A stretch of DNA of 34,557 nucleotides from a virus. Made by a program: the position numbers and the translations under genes. The stretch lies in IMG/VR virus record IMGVR_UViG_3300043499_000285, positions 1 to 34,557 of that record. One strand, 5' to 3'. The notes beneath the pieces are model-generated. The model did no database searches. It worked only from the letters and a program-made list of their open reading frames with translations, and was not told the DNA's origin. Positions 1 through 7,395 of the stretch are shown piece after piece. Position 1 is the stretch's first letter. The number at the start of each line of letters is the position of its first letter.

Positions 1-1158
1 TGCATCCCGACATCGCAGCCGCTCGGAAGTTGGATCGAGTTCAACCAACCGACGACCGACATCCCTGCCGCTCAGGTTTACGATGGTGTCGCGCGCAGTG
101 TTGCCGGGGGCATATTGCTTAACTCGTGGGAAGCATTATACTGGGATCATAGTATTGGTGGGTTTAGAATTGTAACTTATGCTGGCACCCCTTTTACCGC
201 ACAGAGCAGCTGGATCTATGTCGCCTCGGTAAACGGTGATAGCACCTTGCTCAAGCTAGGTACAGGCCAACAGATCGCTAATCCGGGTTCAACTACGAAT
301 GGGTATGAGAATAAGTATATCTGGAACAGCGGCGGCCAGCCGCAAACCGCAAGTATCTCGATGGCTCTTGGGACTGTTCGTAATTATCTCAACTACGTTG
401 ACTTTAACAATAATGAATTTGTGTATATGGGGGAGTGGTATGCTGGCATAGCGTATTACGGCACTGGTATGATCGGCTCGGGCCAAGCTCGCGATGCGGT
501 GTTTCAACGTGGGGGTGTAACGCAGCTTACTTTAAATAGTTTGGGTGTTGATGCTCAAGCTCCAATCTATTCGCGGGGCGCCGCATCTGGCTTTCTTACA
601 CCGGAGCGGACGACGACGACGCAGGTGTGGGGCACCTATGCCGATGTGGGGGCGTACCGAATTAACGTCACAGGCGGTGGTGACGTTGTGACTATCAGCA
701 CGGCCGGCGCGATTACCTGCGGTTATCTCCAGGCAACCGGGCGGCAGTGTCGTGCTGGTATAGTGGGCGCGACAACAGCGAACGTGTTTAACATCAACTG
801 GACCGGCGTGCCGGTGCTTTGGATTGATAATGTCAACGTCGGAACCATCACTGTAACTTGCGATTACCGTATCAAGGACAATATCGTTGAACTGCCCTCG
901 ACATGGCAGCATGTTAAATCGCTGCGGCCGATTTCGTATACGATTAAGGACAACGAGGAATTGTTATCGAAAGCTAGCTCCGACGAGCAGTGGGGTTTCC
1001 TTGCCCATGAACTACAGGAAGTGTTAATTCCTAGCGCGGCTACCGGGTACAAGGATGCGCCAAGTCTAATTCAGTCGCCTAACCTTCTTACTTTGCTGGC
1101 AGCGTTGACTAAAACGCTACAGGAAGCAATGGTGCGGATCGAAGCACTGGAGACATGA
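1..1158 (+). CDS. Tail fibre / tail spike, C-terminal part with S74-type intramolecular chaperone (5' truncated)
   Basis: The frame is open from the first base, so the gene starts outside the window and about 385 residues are visible. The body is glycine-, threonine- and asparagine-rich with beta-strand character, as in trimeric fibres. The last ~100 residues match the peptidase S74 / endosialidase chaperone domain: a CDYRIKDNI motif (nt 859-885), then LRPISYT, EQWGFLAHELQEV and a C-terminal helix ending in IEALET. In this family the domain trimerises the fibre and is then cut off by a Ser/Lys mechanism just before the S-D-x-R-L-K motif. Here the serine position is cysteine (nt 859-861) while the lysine (874-876) is kept. 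The protein should sit at the tail tip or side and bind the host surface. The family call is firm; receptor and cleavage are unknown. Confidence 0.85.
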   Translation, partial: CIPTSQPLGSWIEFNQPTTDIPAAQVYDGVARSVAGGILLNSWEALYWDHSIGGFRIVTYAGTPFTAQSSWIYVASVNGDSTLLKLGTGQQIANPGSTTNGYENKYIWNSGGQPQTASISMALGTVRNYLNYVDFNNNEFVYMGEWYAGIAYYGTGMIGSGQARDAVFQRGGVTQLTLNSLGVDAQAPIYSRGAASGFLTPERTTTTQVWGTYADVGAYRINVTGGGDVVTISTAGAITCGYLQATGRQCRAGIVGATTANVFNINWTGVPVLWIDNVNVGTITVTCDYRIKDNIVELPSTWQHVKSLRPISYTIKDNEELLSKASSDEQWGFLAHELQEVLIPSAATGYKDAPSLIQSPNLLTLLAALTKTLQEAMVRIEALET

Positions 1159-1469
1159 TGACGGATTTTGTTGTGACGATAACAGACCCGGACCAGTTGG
1201 CCGGGATTACCTGGGCACGCGAGCAGCACAACGCGGCATTGCCGCCACCACCACCGGAGGATATGGGCGTAACCACGTTGCCCGTAGTCTCGCCGCCAGA
1301 CCGTGTGGTCCAGTTACCGACGACAACCTCGGACGACCCGCTTCTGACCGATGAGGCGTATGTACAGTGGGTCATGGAACAGGCGGCGCGCTCCTATTCC
1401 GATCAGAAACTACGGCACGAATACGAGCAGGAGTACCAAGCTGCTGTAAAGGCGCGTTCGGAACGATAA
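1155..1469 (+). CDS. Small tail-fibre-associated protein, unknown function
   Basis: A 104-residue protein whose ATG overlaps the stop of the fibre gene (ATGA), so translation is probably coupled. It starts with a short hydrophobic stretch (VTITDPDQLAGITWAREQHN), has a proline run and a threonine/proline linker near residues 30-60, and ends in a charged helix with YVQWVMEQAARSY. Short proteins of this pattern (LAGI..ARE..NA, then YVQ.VM..AA.SY) recur beside phage fibre genes, as far as I recall, without a known function. It could be a fibre assembly or attachment factor; that is inferred from position only. A second ATG at 1158 is an alternative start. Confidence 0.65.
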   Translation: MMTDFVVTITDPDQLAGITWAREQHNAALPPPPPEDMGVTTLPVVSPPDRVVQLPTTTSDDPLLTDEAYVQWVMEQAARSYSDQKLRHEYEQEYQAAVKARSER

Positions 1470-1499
1470 TTCTTGCCAGGCACGATCAGGAGGAAACAA

Positions 1500-1670
1500 A
1501 TGTTTGACGACCCTGAACGCGAACAACGGACGCTGAGCGAGATCGATGTCATCCGCACGCAGCGTAACAATCTGATGGCGCGACTATTGGAATTGGAAGT
1601 GCAATTAGCGATGCAGGACGACGAGCTGCGGCGACTGCGCGCTGCGCCGATGATTGCTACCCCAAACTAG
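1500..1670 (+). CDS. Small coiled-coil protein, unknown function
   Basis: The ATG at 1500 is preceded by a strong ribosome binding site (AGGAGGA, 1489-1495 region) at good spacing, which favours it over an in-frame TTG at 1473. The 56-residue product is almost entirely one charged helix (DVIRTQRNNLMARLLELEVQLAMQ at its core) with leucine and hydrophobic heptad spacing, suggesting a short coiled coil. It lies between the fibre companion gene and another unknown gene, so a role in fibre assembly is possible, but no family is recognised. Confidence 0.6.
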   Translation: MFDDPEREQRTLSEIDVIRTQRNNLMARLLELEVQLAMQDDELRRLRAAPMIATPN

Positions 1671-1701
1671 CGCCGGGCTTTCTTGCGGTAAGCGATAGGC
1701 G

Positions 1702-2262
1702 ATGTACGGCTTCGCGCCATTTGGCTCGCTGGCTTACGGCCAGCTTCCGGGTGCAAAAGAGCAGGCTGGGCAAGCCACCGGAGCACTGCTTGGGGTTGCG
1801 TATACACTTGAACCCGGCATCGTCGTTGCTGAGGCGACCGCACTCGGCACCGATCTCGAAATCACTTATCGCATTGAGGCTGGACAGGCGACGGCGGCCG
1901 GGCGAGGCGGCCTGTGGCTCCGCTCGCCGATCTACCGCAAGGACGCCCACGTCAGAGGCGCGTTGCTGCGTGTCGATTACTTCCTAACACCCGGTAACGC
2001 TGTTGCGGAATGGCGGGTGGACGGGAAGGCTGACGGCGCGTCCCTCGCTTTGCATTTATTTGTTATCGCTGGTCGGGCGCGGGGTCAGCATGTCGGCTTG
2101 ATAGCCGGTTATGCTTCGGCGGGGTCCGTGGCGAGCGGCGCTGTCTTGCATGTGGAACATTCACTTTTGACGGATGAGTTTACCGGGATAGACAACGACT
2201 TTTTGCTGATGGATGGCATAGACGTAGAAGAGTGTGACCGCGATTTTCTACTCGCTGCTTAG
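1702..2262 (+). CDS. Hypothetical phage protein with Ala/Gly-rich repeats
   Basis: A 186-residue protein beginning MYGFAPFGSLAYGQLPG, an opening that resembles small virion-associated proteins of other phages (F-G-x-x-A-F-G-Q-L-P type). The body has irregular alternating small/hydrophobic segments such as GALLGVAYTLEPG, GALLRVDYFLTPG and GAVLHVEHSL, which look like three diverged beta repeats. The end is acidic (GIDNDFLLMDGIDVEE). The ribosome binding site is weak. It sits between the fibre cluster and the head genes; no function is recognised. It loosely resembles the 113-residue protein at 23188-23529 in composition, not in clear sequence. Confidence 0.55.
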   Translation: MYGFAPFGSLAYGQLPGAKEQAGQATGALLGVAYTLEPGIVVAEATALGTDLEITYRIEAGQATAAGRGGLWLRSPIYRKDAHVRGALLRVDYFLTPGNAVAEWRVDGKADGASLALHLFVIAGRARGQHVGLIAGYASAGSVASGAVLHVEHSLLTDEFTGIDNDFLLMDGIDVEECDRDFLLAA

Positions 2263-2285
2263 TTTCTATTGCCCCTAAGTAGGAT

Positions 2286-3587
2286 TTGGTTAAATATGCC
2301 CACTTGATGTTGGATTCGCTCATGACCATGAATGCGTTTGCCCGTGACATTGCATTCCGTCTACATCATCGCGGAGCGTTGATCGAACGCGGGCACGCCG
2401 ATGTGGCGGCCGAATTGCGAGATATCGCCGTGGCCGAGTTGGCGGCCATAAAAGCTAGTTTTCCCGTACGCATGGCCGAACTCGTTTCGAGCTACGGTTA
2501 TCAAGAGCCGGTACAGGCGAAGCCGTTTGCGTATGCGTCCGGGGTCGCGTTTATCCCGGTGCACGGGCTGTTGGTGAACCGGATGTCATGGAGCGCTTCA
2601 TTCGCGACCGGATACGATTTCATCCGGGCGCAAACTAGCGCGGCTCTGGCCGATGATGACGTGAAGCAGATCGTGTATGACGTGAATTCGTCGGGTGGCC
2701 TTGCCGCTGGCTGTGCCGAATTGGCGGACTTCATATACGAGAAGCGCGGCCAAAAACCTAGTTTGGCGGTTGTCGATTCGCGTTGCTACTCGGCCGCCTA
2801 TTTTCTGGCGAGTGCTGCGGACCGGGTTGTTGTGACCCCTAGTGGCGGCGTGGGCAGTATCGGTTGTGTCGCAGTGCACGTCGATTTCAGTCAAGCGCTC
2901 GAAAATGAGGGTGTGAAACTAACTTTTATCCACGAAGGTGCCGAGAAAGTAGACGGCAATTCGTATGAACCCTTGTCACCAAGGGCGAGAGAATCTATAC
3001 AGCGTGATGTCAGTTACCATTACGGCTTGTTTGTTGAAGCCGTCGCTCGACATCGCGGATTGTCGGAAGATGAAGTTCGTGCCACGGAAGCTAGGTGTTA
3101 CCTACCACCCGAAGCGCTTGAACTCGGTCTTATCGATGGAATCAAAACACCCGTCGATGCTGTTTCTGAAAAGGCGGAGCCTACTATGACAGATCCTGTG
3201 ATGACGGCAGCGGATGTATCCCGACTCGTTGCGGAGGGGATAGCGCAGGGGCTTGCGGCTGAACGTAGTCGTTCTGCCGCGATCCGCACTTGTACAGAAG
3301 CCACGGGGCGGGAAAACCTCGCGGCGCATCTGGCGGAAGCTACCAGCCTGTCGGTTGACGAGGCGCGGGCCATCCTGGCAGCAGCTGGTAAGCCGGAAGC
3401 GGGGACGGATAATCCGCGACAGACACCAAGCGGATTTGCCGCTGCAATGGATGCATCACAGAATCCGAATGTCGGTGCCGATCCGGCGGCGGGGGATGGG
3501 GGTGGCGATGACTCGACTGCTACCGCCAACCGACTGCTGAACAATTACGCTGCGGCGTCTGGTCGAAAGATCCGGGCGGCGGCCTAA
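2286..3587 (+). CDS. Phage S49-family capsid maturation protease with C-terminal scaffold region (lambda gpC-like)
   Basis: The first ~290 residues match the SppA/S49 serine protease fold of lambda gpC: an ASGVAFIPVHG strand, DVNSSGG, the nucleophile motif RCYSAAYFLAS (Ser169 counted from 2286), GGVGSIG, and the catalytic lysine in GAEKVDGN (Lys221). Such proteases degrade scaffold inside the procapsid. Residues ~300-433 are Ala/Glu/Arg-rich and then Gly/Asp-rich, like a fused scaffold domain. The start is uncertain: TTG at 2286 gives the longest form, but AGTAGGA lies too close to it, and ATGs at 2307, 2322 and 2328 are in frame. It is followed by gpD and gpE, the lambda order. The portal gene that usually precedes this protease is not here. 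Confidence 0.88.
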   Translation: MVKYAHLMLDSLMTMNAFARDIAFRLHHRGALIERGHADVAAELRDIAVAELAAIKASFPVRMAELVSSYGYQEPVQAKPFAYASGVAFIPVHGLLVNRMSWSASFATGYDFIRAQTSAALADDDVKQIVYDVNSSGGLAAGCAELADFIYEKRGQKPSLAVVDSRCYSAAYFLASAADRVVVTPSGGVGSIGCVAVHVDFSQALENEGVKLTFIHEGAEKVDGNSYEPLSPRARESIQRDVSYHYGLFVEAVARHRGLSEDEVRATEARCYLPPEALELGLIDGIKTPVDAVSEKAEPTMTDPVMTAADVSRLVAEGIAQGLAAERSRSAAIRTCTEATGRENLAAHLAEATSLSVDEARAILAAAGKPEAGTDNPRQTPSGFAAAMDASQNPNVGADPAAGDGGGDDSTATANRLLNNYAAASGRKIRAAA

Positions 3588-3600
3588 ACTTAGTTTTACG
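2451..3600. promoter_or_regulatory. Cluster of four AAASTTAGTTT-like sites across the protease gene
   Basis: Four near-palindromic 11-mers of one family lie in 1.15 kb: AAAGCTAGTTT (2451-2461), AAACCTAGTTT (2754-2764), AAAGTTAGTTT on the minus strand (2916-2926) and AAACTTAGTTT (3586-3596). The last overlaps the protease stop codon and precedes the gpD ribosome binding site. The core AAACT-T-AGTTT is a perfect inverted repeat around one base, the form expected of an operator. Further copies lie at 19023, 32169, 32782, 33703 and 33818. The function is unproven. Confidence 0.4.
3186..3587 (+). CDS. Probable nested scaffold protein from internal start (lambda Nu3-like)
   Basis: An in-frame ATG (protein start MTDPVMTAADVSRL) lies at about residue 301 of the protease, preceded by a purine-rich GGCGGAG at suitable spacing. 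It would make a 133-residue protein that is helical and rich in Ala, Glu and Arg, then disordered, ending in AAASGRKIRAAA. In lambda the scaffold Nu3 is made exactly this way from the 3' part of gene C. The expression of this internal start is inferred from the analogy and the candidate ribosome binding site. Confidence 0.45.
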   Translation: MTDPVMTAADVSRLVAEGIAQGLAAERSRSAAIRTCTEATGRENLAAHLAEATSLSVDEARAILAAAGKPEAGTDNPRQTPSGFAAAMDASQNPNVGADPAAGDGGGDDSTATANRLLNNYAAASGRKIRAAA

Positions 3601-3609
3601 GAGGACGAC

Positions 3610-4338
3610 ATGGCAGCGACATATCCGCCTCTGCTGGCGACCGGGTTCACCGATCAGGGTCGGTTTGACCCATTCGATCTGTACGGCGGCGAGTCGGATA
3701 TCGTCACCGATCAAGGTCAAGCCGCTGACGGGCAAGCGATTCGGCAGTTTGAAGTCTTGATGCGGAACGCGGACGGCAAGCTTGTGCCGTTTACCACTGC
3801 TGGTGTCTATGCTACGGGCGCGATCACCGTGGGCGGGCAGCCGACAGCCGCTGACACGGTGACGATCAACGGTGTCGCGATCACATTTAGGACCACCCTC
3901 ACCGGTACGGGTGATGAATGCCTGATTGGCGCGGACACCACTGCAACTGCGGCTAATCTCGTCACCGTCATCAATAACGGTATCACTCGGTTCAACGTAT
4001 CGGCATCGTCTGTCGGTACAGTCGTCACGCTTGTGGCCGAAGATGTCGGCGTGGCCGGCAACTCGGTTACATTGGTGGAGGGTGTTACCAGTATCGGTTT
4101 CACCGTCTCCGGTGCCACTCTGACGGGTGCCTCTGCGACAGAGGGCACGCTGACCAACAATGCGATCGGCATCGCAGGACAACCGGTTGGCGCGAGCACA
4201 CCGGGTGGCTGGTTCCCGTATTTCACTGGTGGTGTGTTTAACCATCAGGCACTGCTCTGGCCGGCGGGTTTCATATCGCTTGAAGAGCGCAAGAGGTGTT
4301 TCGACGGCACCAATATCGGTGTGCGGCAAGTCCTGTAA
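3610..4338 (+). CDS. Head decoration protein (lambda gpD-like) with an inserted beta domain
   Basis: The two ends together look like a gpD-type capsid-stabilising trimer: residues 1-65 (DLYGGESDIVTDQGQ, IRQFEVLMR..GKLVPF) and ~180-242 (NAIGIAGQPVG, YFTGGVFNHQALLWPAG, FDGTNIGVRQVL). Between them, about residues 68-176 form a beta-rich module: ATGAITVGGQPTAADTVTIN, TFRTTL, TATAANLVTVINNG, VGTVVTLVAEDVGVAGNSVT. This resembles a module found in other phage surface and sheath proteins. Canonical gpD is about 110 residues, so the insertion doubles it and probably projects from the capsid. A strong GGAGGACGAC precedes the ATG. It sits between protease/scaffold and major capsid protein, as in lambda. 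Confidence 0.82.
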   Translation: MAATYPPLLATGFTDQGRFDPFDLYGGESDIVTDQGQAADGQAIRQFEVLMRNADGKLVPFTTAGVYATGAITVGGQPTAADTVTINGVAITFRTTLTGTGDECLIGADTTATAANLVTVINNGITRFNVSASSVGTVVTLVAEDVGVAGNSVTLVEGVTSIGFTVSGATLTGASATEGTLTNNAIGIAGQPVGASTPGGWFPYFTGGVFNHQALLWPAGFISLEERKRCFDGTNIGVRQVL

Positions 4339-4362
4339 GGGTCTTGTGTTGGAGGGATTTAG

Positions 4363-5427
4363 ATGGCGATCACCTTTTACTCCACGCAGGATCTGATCAT
4401 TGTTCAGCAGCGGCTTGCGGATCTTCCGGATGGCTTCTGGCGGGACATGGCGACTCGAACGATCACTAGTGATCGTGAAGAGATTCTGTTCGAGAAGGCC
4501 GATGTGGACAATCGGAAGCTCGCTCCGTTTGTCGCGCCCAATATGCAGGGGCGCGTGATGAGGGGACAAGGGTATTCCGCGCAGTCCTTCCGTCCTGCCT
4601 ACGTCAAGCCGAAGCATGTCGTTGACCCGACCAAAGCGATTAGCAGGATGATGGGCGAGCCGTTCCTGGGTGGCATGTCGATGGAAGCACGGTTCAACGC
4701 GCAGGTCGTCAATAACCTGCGGCTGGAGCGTGAGTCGATCGAACGCCGCTGGGATTGGATGGCATCAAAGGCTGTCCAAGACGGTCAGGTGACCGTGGCC
4801 GGTGACGACTACCCGAGTGTCACTGTCAGCTTTGGCCGCGATGCTCAGTTGACTTCGCAGCTTACCGGTACTGCCCGGTGGAGCCAGACGGCAACAGCCG
4901 ATCCTCTAGGTGATCTGGCGAGGCTGAACGATCTGTGCTTCACCCTTGGCAACGCACCGATCACCCGGTTCGTCTTTGGCGCAACAGCCTGGGGCAATTT
5001 CATCAAGAATCAAAAGGTACTTGATTTGCTCGACGCCACCCGGCGCATCGGCAGCAGTGAGTTCCCAGTGATCCCGCTGGTTCAGAACTCCAACTCGCAG
5101 TCGATGGGGTCGATCATCACCACCGGGGGCCGGTTCGAGTTGTATCGGTATTCCAACTGGTACTCCGATGTCGATTCGCTTAACGGCAATCTGACCACCC
5201 GGCAATTCCTTGATCCGACTGTAGTTGTAGGCGTGGGACCGGGATTGGATATGGTGGCGATGTTCGGTGCCATCATGGACGCCGATGCGAACTTCACCGT
5301 TGAGCAGCCGATTTTCCCGAAGATGTGGAAGAACATGGACCCGTCAGTTGTTTACACCATGTCTCAGTCGGCACCTTTGTTTGTGCCACTGAACCCCAAC
5401 AACAGCTTTAAGCTGACTACCGAATAG
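4363..5427 (+). CDS. Major capsid protein (lambda gpE family)
   Basis: A 354-residue protein of the phage major capsid protein E family, close to the usual ~340 residues. Recognisable features are the N-terminal YSTQDLI region, the DREEILFEK and LAPFVAPNMQG segment before the E-loop/P-domain, the long helix around ERESIERRWDWMASKAVQDG, PITRFVFGATAWGNF, the strand GGRFELYRYSNWY, and a C-terminal QSAPLFVPLNPN end. It should form the HK97-fold hexamers and pentamers of the head, stabilised by the upstream gpD-like protein. A GGAGGG ribosome binding site precedes the ATG. Confidence 0.93.
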   Translation: MAITFYSTQDLIIVQQRLADLPDGFWRDMATRTITSDREEILFEKADVDNRKLAPFVAPNMQGRVMRGQGYSAQSFRPAYVKPKHVVDPTKAISRMMGEPFLGGMSMEARFNAQVVNNLRLERESIERRWDWMASKAVQDGQVTVAGDDYPSVTVSFGRDAQLTSQLTGTARWSQTATADPLGDLARLNDLCFTLGNAPITRFVFGATAWGNFIKNQKVLDLLDATRRIGSSEFPVIPLVQNSNSQSMGSIITTGGRFELYRYSNWYSDVDSLNGNLTTRQFLDPTVVVGVGPGLDMVAMFGAIMDADANFTVEQPIFPKMWKNMDPSVVYTMSQSAPLFVPLNPNNSFKLTTE

Positions 5428-5438
5428 GAGATACGGGT

Positions 5439-5729
5439 ATGGTGGACCGGGTTGCAGTAGGGACTATCGTACACGGTGACGGGGACAACCGCGTAATCCT
5501 TGGACCGGGCGAACGTTTCAACACTGACACGCTGAAATGGAGCGAGGATTACGTCCGGGAACTGGACGCTCGCGGTGTCATCCGGGAGCCACGGGACGAC
5601 ACCGGGCGGGCACCGGCTACTGCCGGTCCCGGTGAGGAGGTTACCGAGAACCGTACCCCCACCAGGGCACAGGAATCGGCTGAAGATCGCCGCAACCGGC
5701 GGCGGGCAGCCGAAAACAACGATCTGTGA
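5439..5729 (+). CDS. Small protein after the capsid gene, possibly head-completion/packaging-associated
   Basis: A 96-residue protein with a short ordered N-terminus (VGTIVHGDGDNRVILGPGER, then LKWSEDYVRELDARGVIR) followed by a charged, disordered C-terminal half rich in Glu, Arg and Asp. It occupies the slot held by FI in lambda, between the capsid and head-tail connector genes. No sequence match to FI can be claimed; placement in the head-completion group is from order alone. An AGGAGATACGGGT ribosome binding site precedes the ATG. The next gene starts with GTG overlapping its stop (GTGA). Confidence 0.6.
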   Translation: MVDRVAVGTIVHGDGDNRVILGPGERFNTDTLKWSEDYVRELDARGVIREPRDDTGRAPATAGPGEEVTENRTPTRAQESAEDRRNRRRAAENNDL

Positions 5730-6070
5730 CGGATTGGTTTACTGTCAGGCGGCAGGCGCGACGTGATGTACATGACGCGTTCTCCCTGATCGCCTCGTAT
5801 TCTGATTCGACACCAGCGAGTGCCACCGGTCTTCATGTTCGGTGGCATTCTCGTTTTACGGCAGCGATCGGAGATATCCCCGGTGGTGACTACGCCAGGG
5901 TGATGGAGAACATCGATCGTCTCATATTTGATCTGGACGAGTTGACGGTCACGCTCAAGCGTGGTGGTGTCGTTGTCTTTGATGATTACCCCGGACAGCA
6001 GTTCATGCTGGATGTGCGAGAGCCTGCCGATGGCCCGGTGATCGCTATCTGGACGGTGACCCGGCCATGA
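5726..6070 (+). CDS. Head-tail joining / head-completion protein (lambda FII position)
   Basis: A 114-residue protein starting from a GTG that overlaps the previous stop. It opens with a helix typical of connector proteins (FTVRRQARRDVHDAFSL) and continues with beta strands (GLHVRWHSRF, LTVTLKRGGVVVFDD, FMLDVREPADGPVIAIWTV). Proteins of this size and pattern lie between capsid and tail Z genes in lambda-like heads, where FII or gpW-type proteins close the portal. The role is inferred from position and the general fold pattern. Its stop overlaps the next start (ATGA). Confidence 0.6.
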   Translation: MTDWFTVRRQARRDVHDAFSLIASYSDSTPASATGLHVRWHSRFTAAIGDIPGGDYARVMENIDRLIFDLDELTVTLKRGGVVVFDDYPGQQFMLDVREPADGPVIAIWTVTRP

Positions 6071-6717
6071 CGGTGATCATCGATGCGACCGGGTTGCGCG
6101 AGTACAGCCGCTACCTGAAGATGCTTCCAGAGATCGCGCCTCGTGCTGCCATGTTGGCGATTAACCAGACCGCTGAGCGCCAGGGACTAACGATGGCGCG
6201 AGAGGCGATGCTGTCAGAAGTCGCTTTTCCTGTCGGCTACCTGTCTGGATCGGATGGGATTGGACAGAAGCGCTTCAGGCTGAAGTACCGGGCTAACGCG
6301 AATCAACTGGAAGCCGGTATCGTCGGCCAGTTCACCCCGACCCCATTGGCGCGTTTCAGTCAGCAGAGAACGACGTTTGTCAGGCGTAGGAGCCATCGTC
6401 GTTCACAGCGCGGACAAGGCGTCACCGTCACCGTACAGCCCGGTCGGCCGGTAAACTTGAAGCGGGCTTTCCTGATCAACCTGCGATCGGGGAATGTTGG
6501 GCTGGGCATCCGGTTGCGCCCCGGTGAGACGATGGAGCACACGATCGGCGCGAAGCTGATAACCACCGGCCCGCTTGCTGGTGTCGCGTTGTTGTACGGT
6601 CCTTCGGTGGATCAGGTGTTCCGTACCGTAGCGGTAGATATATCGCCGGCTTTGTTGGTGCACCTCCAAGCTGAGTTTTTACGACAGATCCAACGGCTGA
6701 GTGGGAACCGTGAGTAG
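6067..6717 (+). CDS. Minor tail protein Z-like (tail completion)
   Basis: A 216-residue protein resembling the prophage tail Z family. Features: the N-terminal helix LREYSRYLKMLPEIAPRAAMLAINQTAERQ, a basic segment (FVRRRSHRRSQRG), VNLKRAFLINLRSGNVGLGIR, LLYGPSVDQVFRTVA, and a C-terminal helix LVHLQAEFLRQIQRL. In lambda, gpZ acts at the tail end that joins the head, with gpU. The order here (connector, Z, terminator candidate, major tail) agrees. The lambda protein is of similar length (192). Confidence 0.78.
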   Translation: MTVIIDATGLREYSRYLKMLPEIAPRAAMLAINQTAERQGLTMAREAMLSEVAFPVGYLSGSDGIGQKRFRLKYRANANQLEAGIVGQFTPTPLARFSQQRTTFVRRRSHRRSQRGQGVTVTVQPGRPVNLKRAFLINLRSGNVGLGIRLRPGETMEHTIGAKLITTGPLAGVALLYGPSVDQVFRTVAVDISPALLVHLQAEFLRQIQRLSGNRE

Positions 6718-6726
6718 AGGTGACAT

Positions 6727-6870
6727 ATGACACGGCGCGAGACACGGATACGTGAACGAGCGAAGCAGTTATGGGAGGAGGCGGGTAAGCCGGAGGGCCG
6801 AGACGAAGAGTTCTGGGAGCGGGCGGAACGTGAGATCGGGGTCGAAGACCATAATGAACCTAAACGATAG
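6727..6870 (+). CDS. DUF2934 small protein
   Basis: A 47-residue reading frame with an AGAGGTG ribosome binding site. The sequence RIRERAKQLWEEAGKPEGRD followed by EEFWERAEREI is the DUF2934 signature, common in alphaproteobacterial chromosomes and phages; its function is unknown. It is basic/acidic and probably one helical hairpin. It overlaps the following gene by 17 bases. Its position inside the structural operon, between tail Z and the tail terminator candidate, is unusual for this family. It is shorter than many annotation cut-offs and easily missed. Confidence 0.8.
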   Translation: MTRRETRIRERAKQLWEEAGKPEGRDEEFWERAEREIGVEDHNEPKR

Positions 6871-7384
6871 CAGACAGCTTGATATCCTGAAGCGTCTGAC
6901 CACGCATTTGCAGGGGATCACCCCCGCGAACGGGTATGACTTTGACCTGTCGCAAAGCGTGTTTCGTGGTCGGTTGATCTTTGGCGATGCCGACCCGTCG
7001 CCCTTGGTATCGGTTGTTGAGCACCTGACCGCAGACATCAATGTCGCGACGGCCGAAGAGAACAACGTGCAGCGGCACGAGACGTGGGTCCTGCTGGTAC
7101 AGGGTTGGATTCTATACGATGTGCAGCATCCGACAGACGATGCGTATCAGCTAAAAGCTTCGGTGGAAAAGCGGCTGGCTGAGTGCATCAAGACAAATGA
7201 TCAGGGTTATCCGAAGTACCCCAACGCTTACTTCCTGGGTTTGAAAACGGGTATAACGGGCATGGCAATTGGACCGGGGGTGGTTAGTGTCGCTATCCGG
7301 CAAGATGCATCCAGCAGGGCTTTCTTCTACCTTCCCCTTGGTATAGGTTTGGCGACGGACGTTAGCGATCCGTTCTTGCCGTAA
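6854..7384 (+). CDS. Probable tail terminator (lambda gpU-like position)
   Basis: The ATG at 6854 gives a 176-residue protein (MNLNDSRQLDILKRLTTHLQ), chosen over an upstream GTG at 6752 because that would overlap the DUF2934 gene almost completely. It has a helical start, then strands (VFRGRLIFGDADP, HETWVLLVQGWILYDVQHPTDDAYQL) and a second helix (SVEKRLAECIK), ending with VVSVAIRQDASSRAFFYLPLGIGL. This alternation and the slot between tail Z and major tail protein suit a tail terminator that stops tube growth. The call rests on gene order and general pattern, not on diagnostic residues. Confidence 0.6.
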   Translation: MNLNDSRQLDILKRLTTHLQGITPANGYDFDLSQSVFRGRLIFGDADPSPLVSVVEHLTADINVATAEENNVQRHETWVLLVQGWILYDVQHPTDDAYQLKASVEKRLAECIKTNDQGYPKYPNAYFLGLKTGITGMAIGPGVVSVAIRQDASSRAFFYLPLGIGLATDVSDPFLP

Positions 7385-7395
7385 CGGAGGTTCCG

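Noticed and set aside
3520-4617. A 365-residue leftward protein
   Set aside because: It is the antisense of the protease end, gpD and gpE genes, with no ribosome binding site or recognisable domain.
6752-6853. Longer N-terminus of the tail terminator candidate
   Set aside because: It would be an out-of-frame reading of the DUF2934 gene, giving an Arg/Ser-rich extension of no family character.
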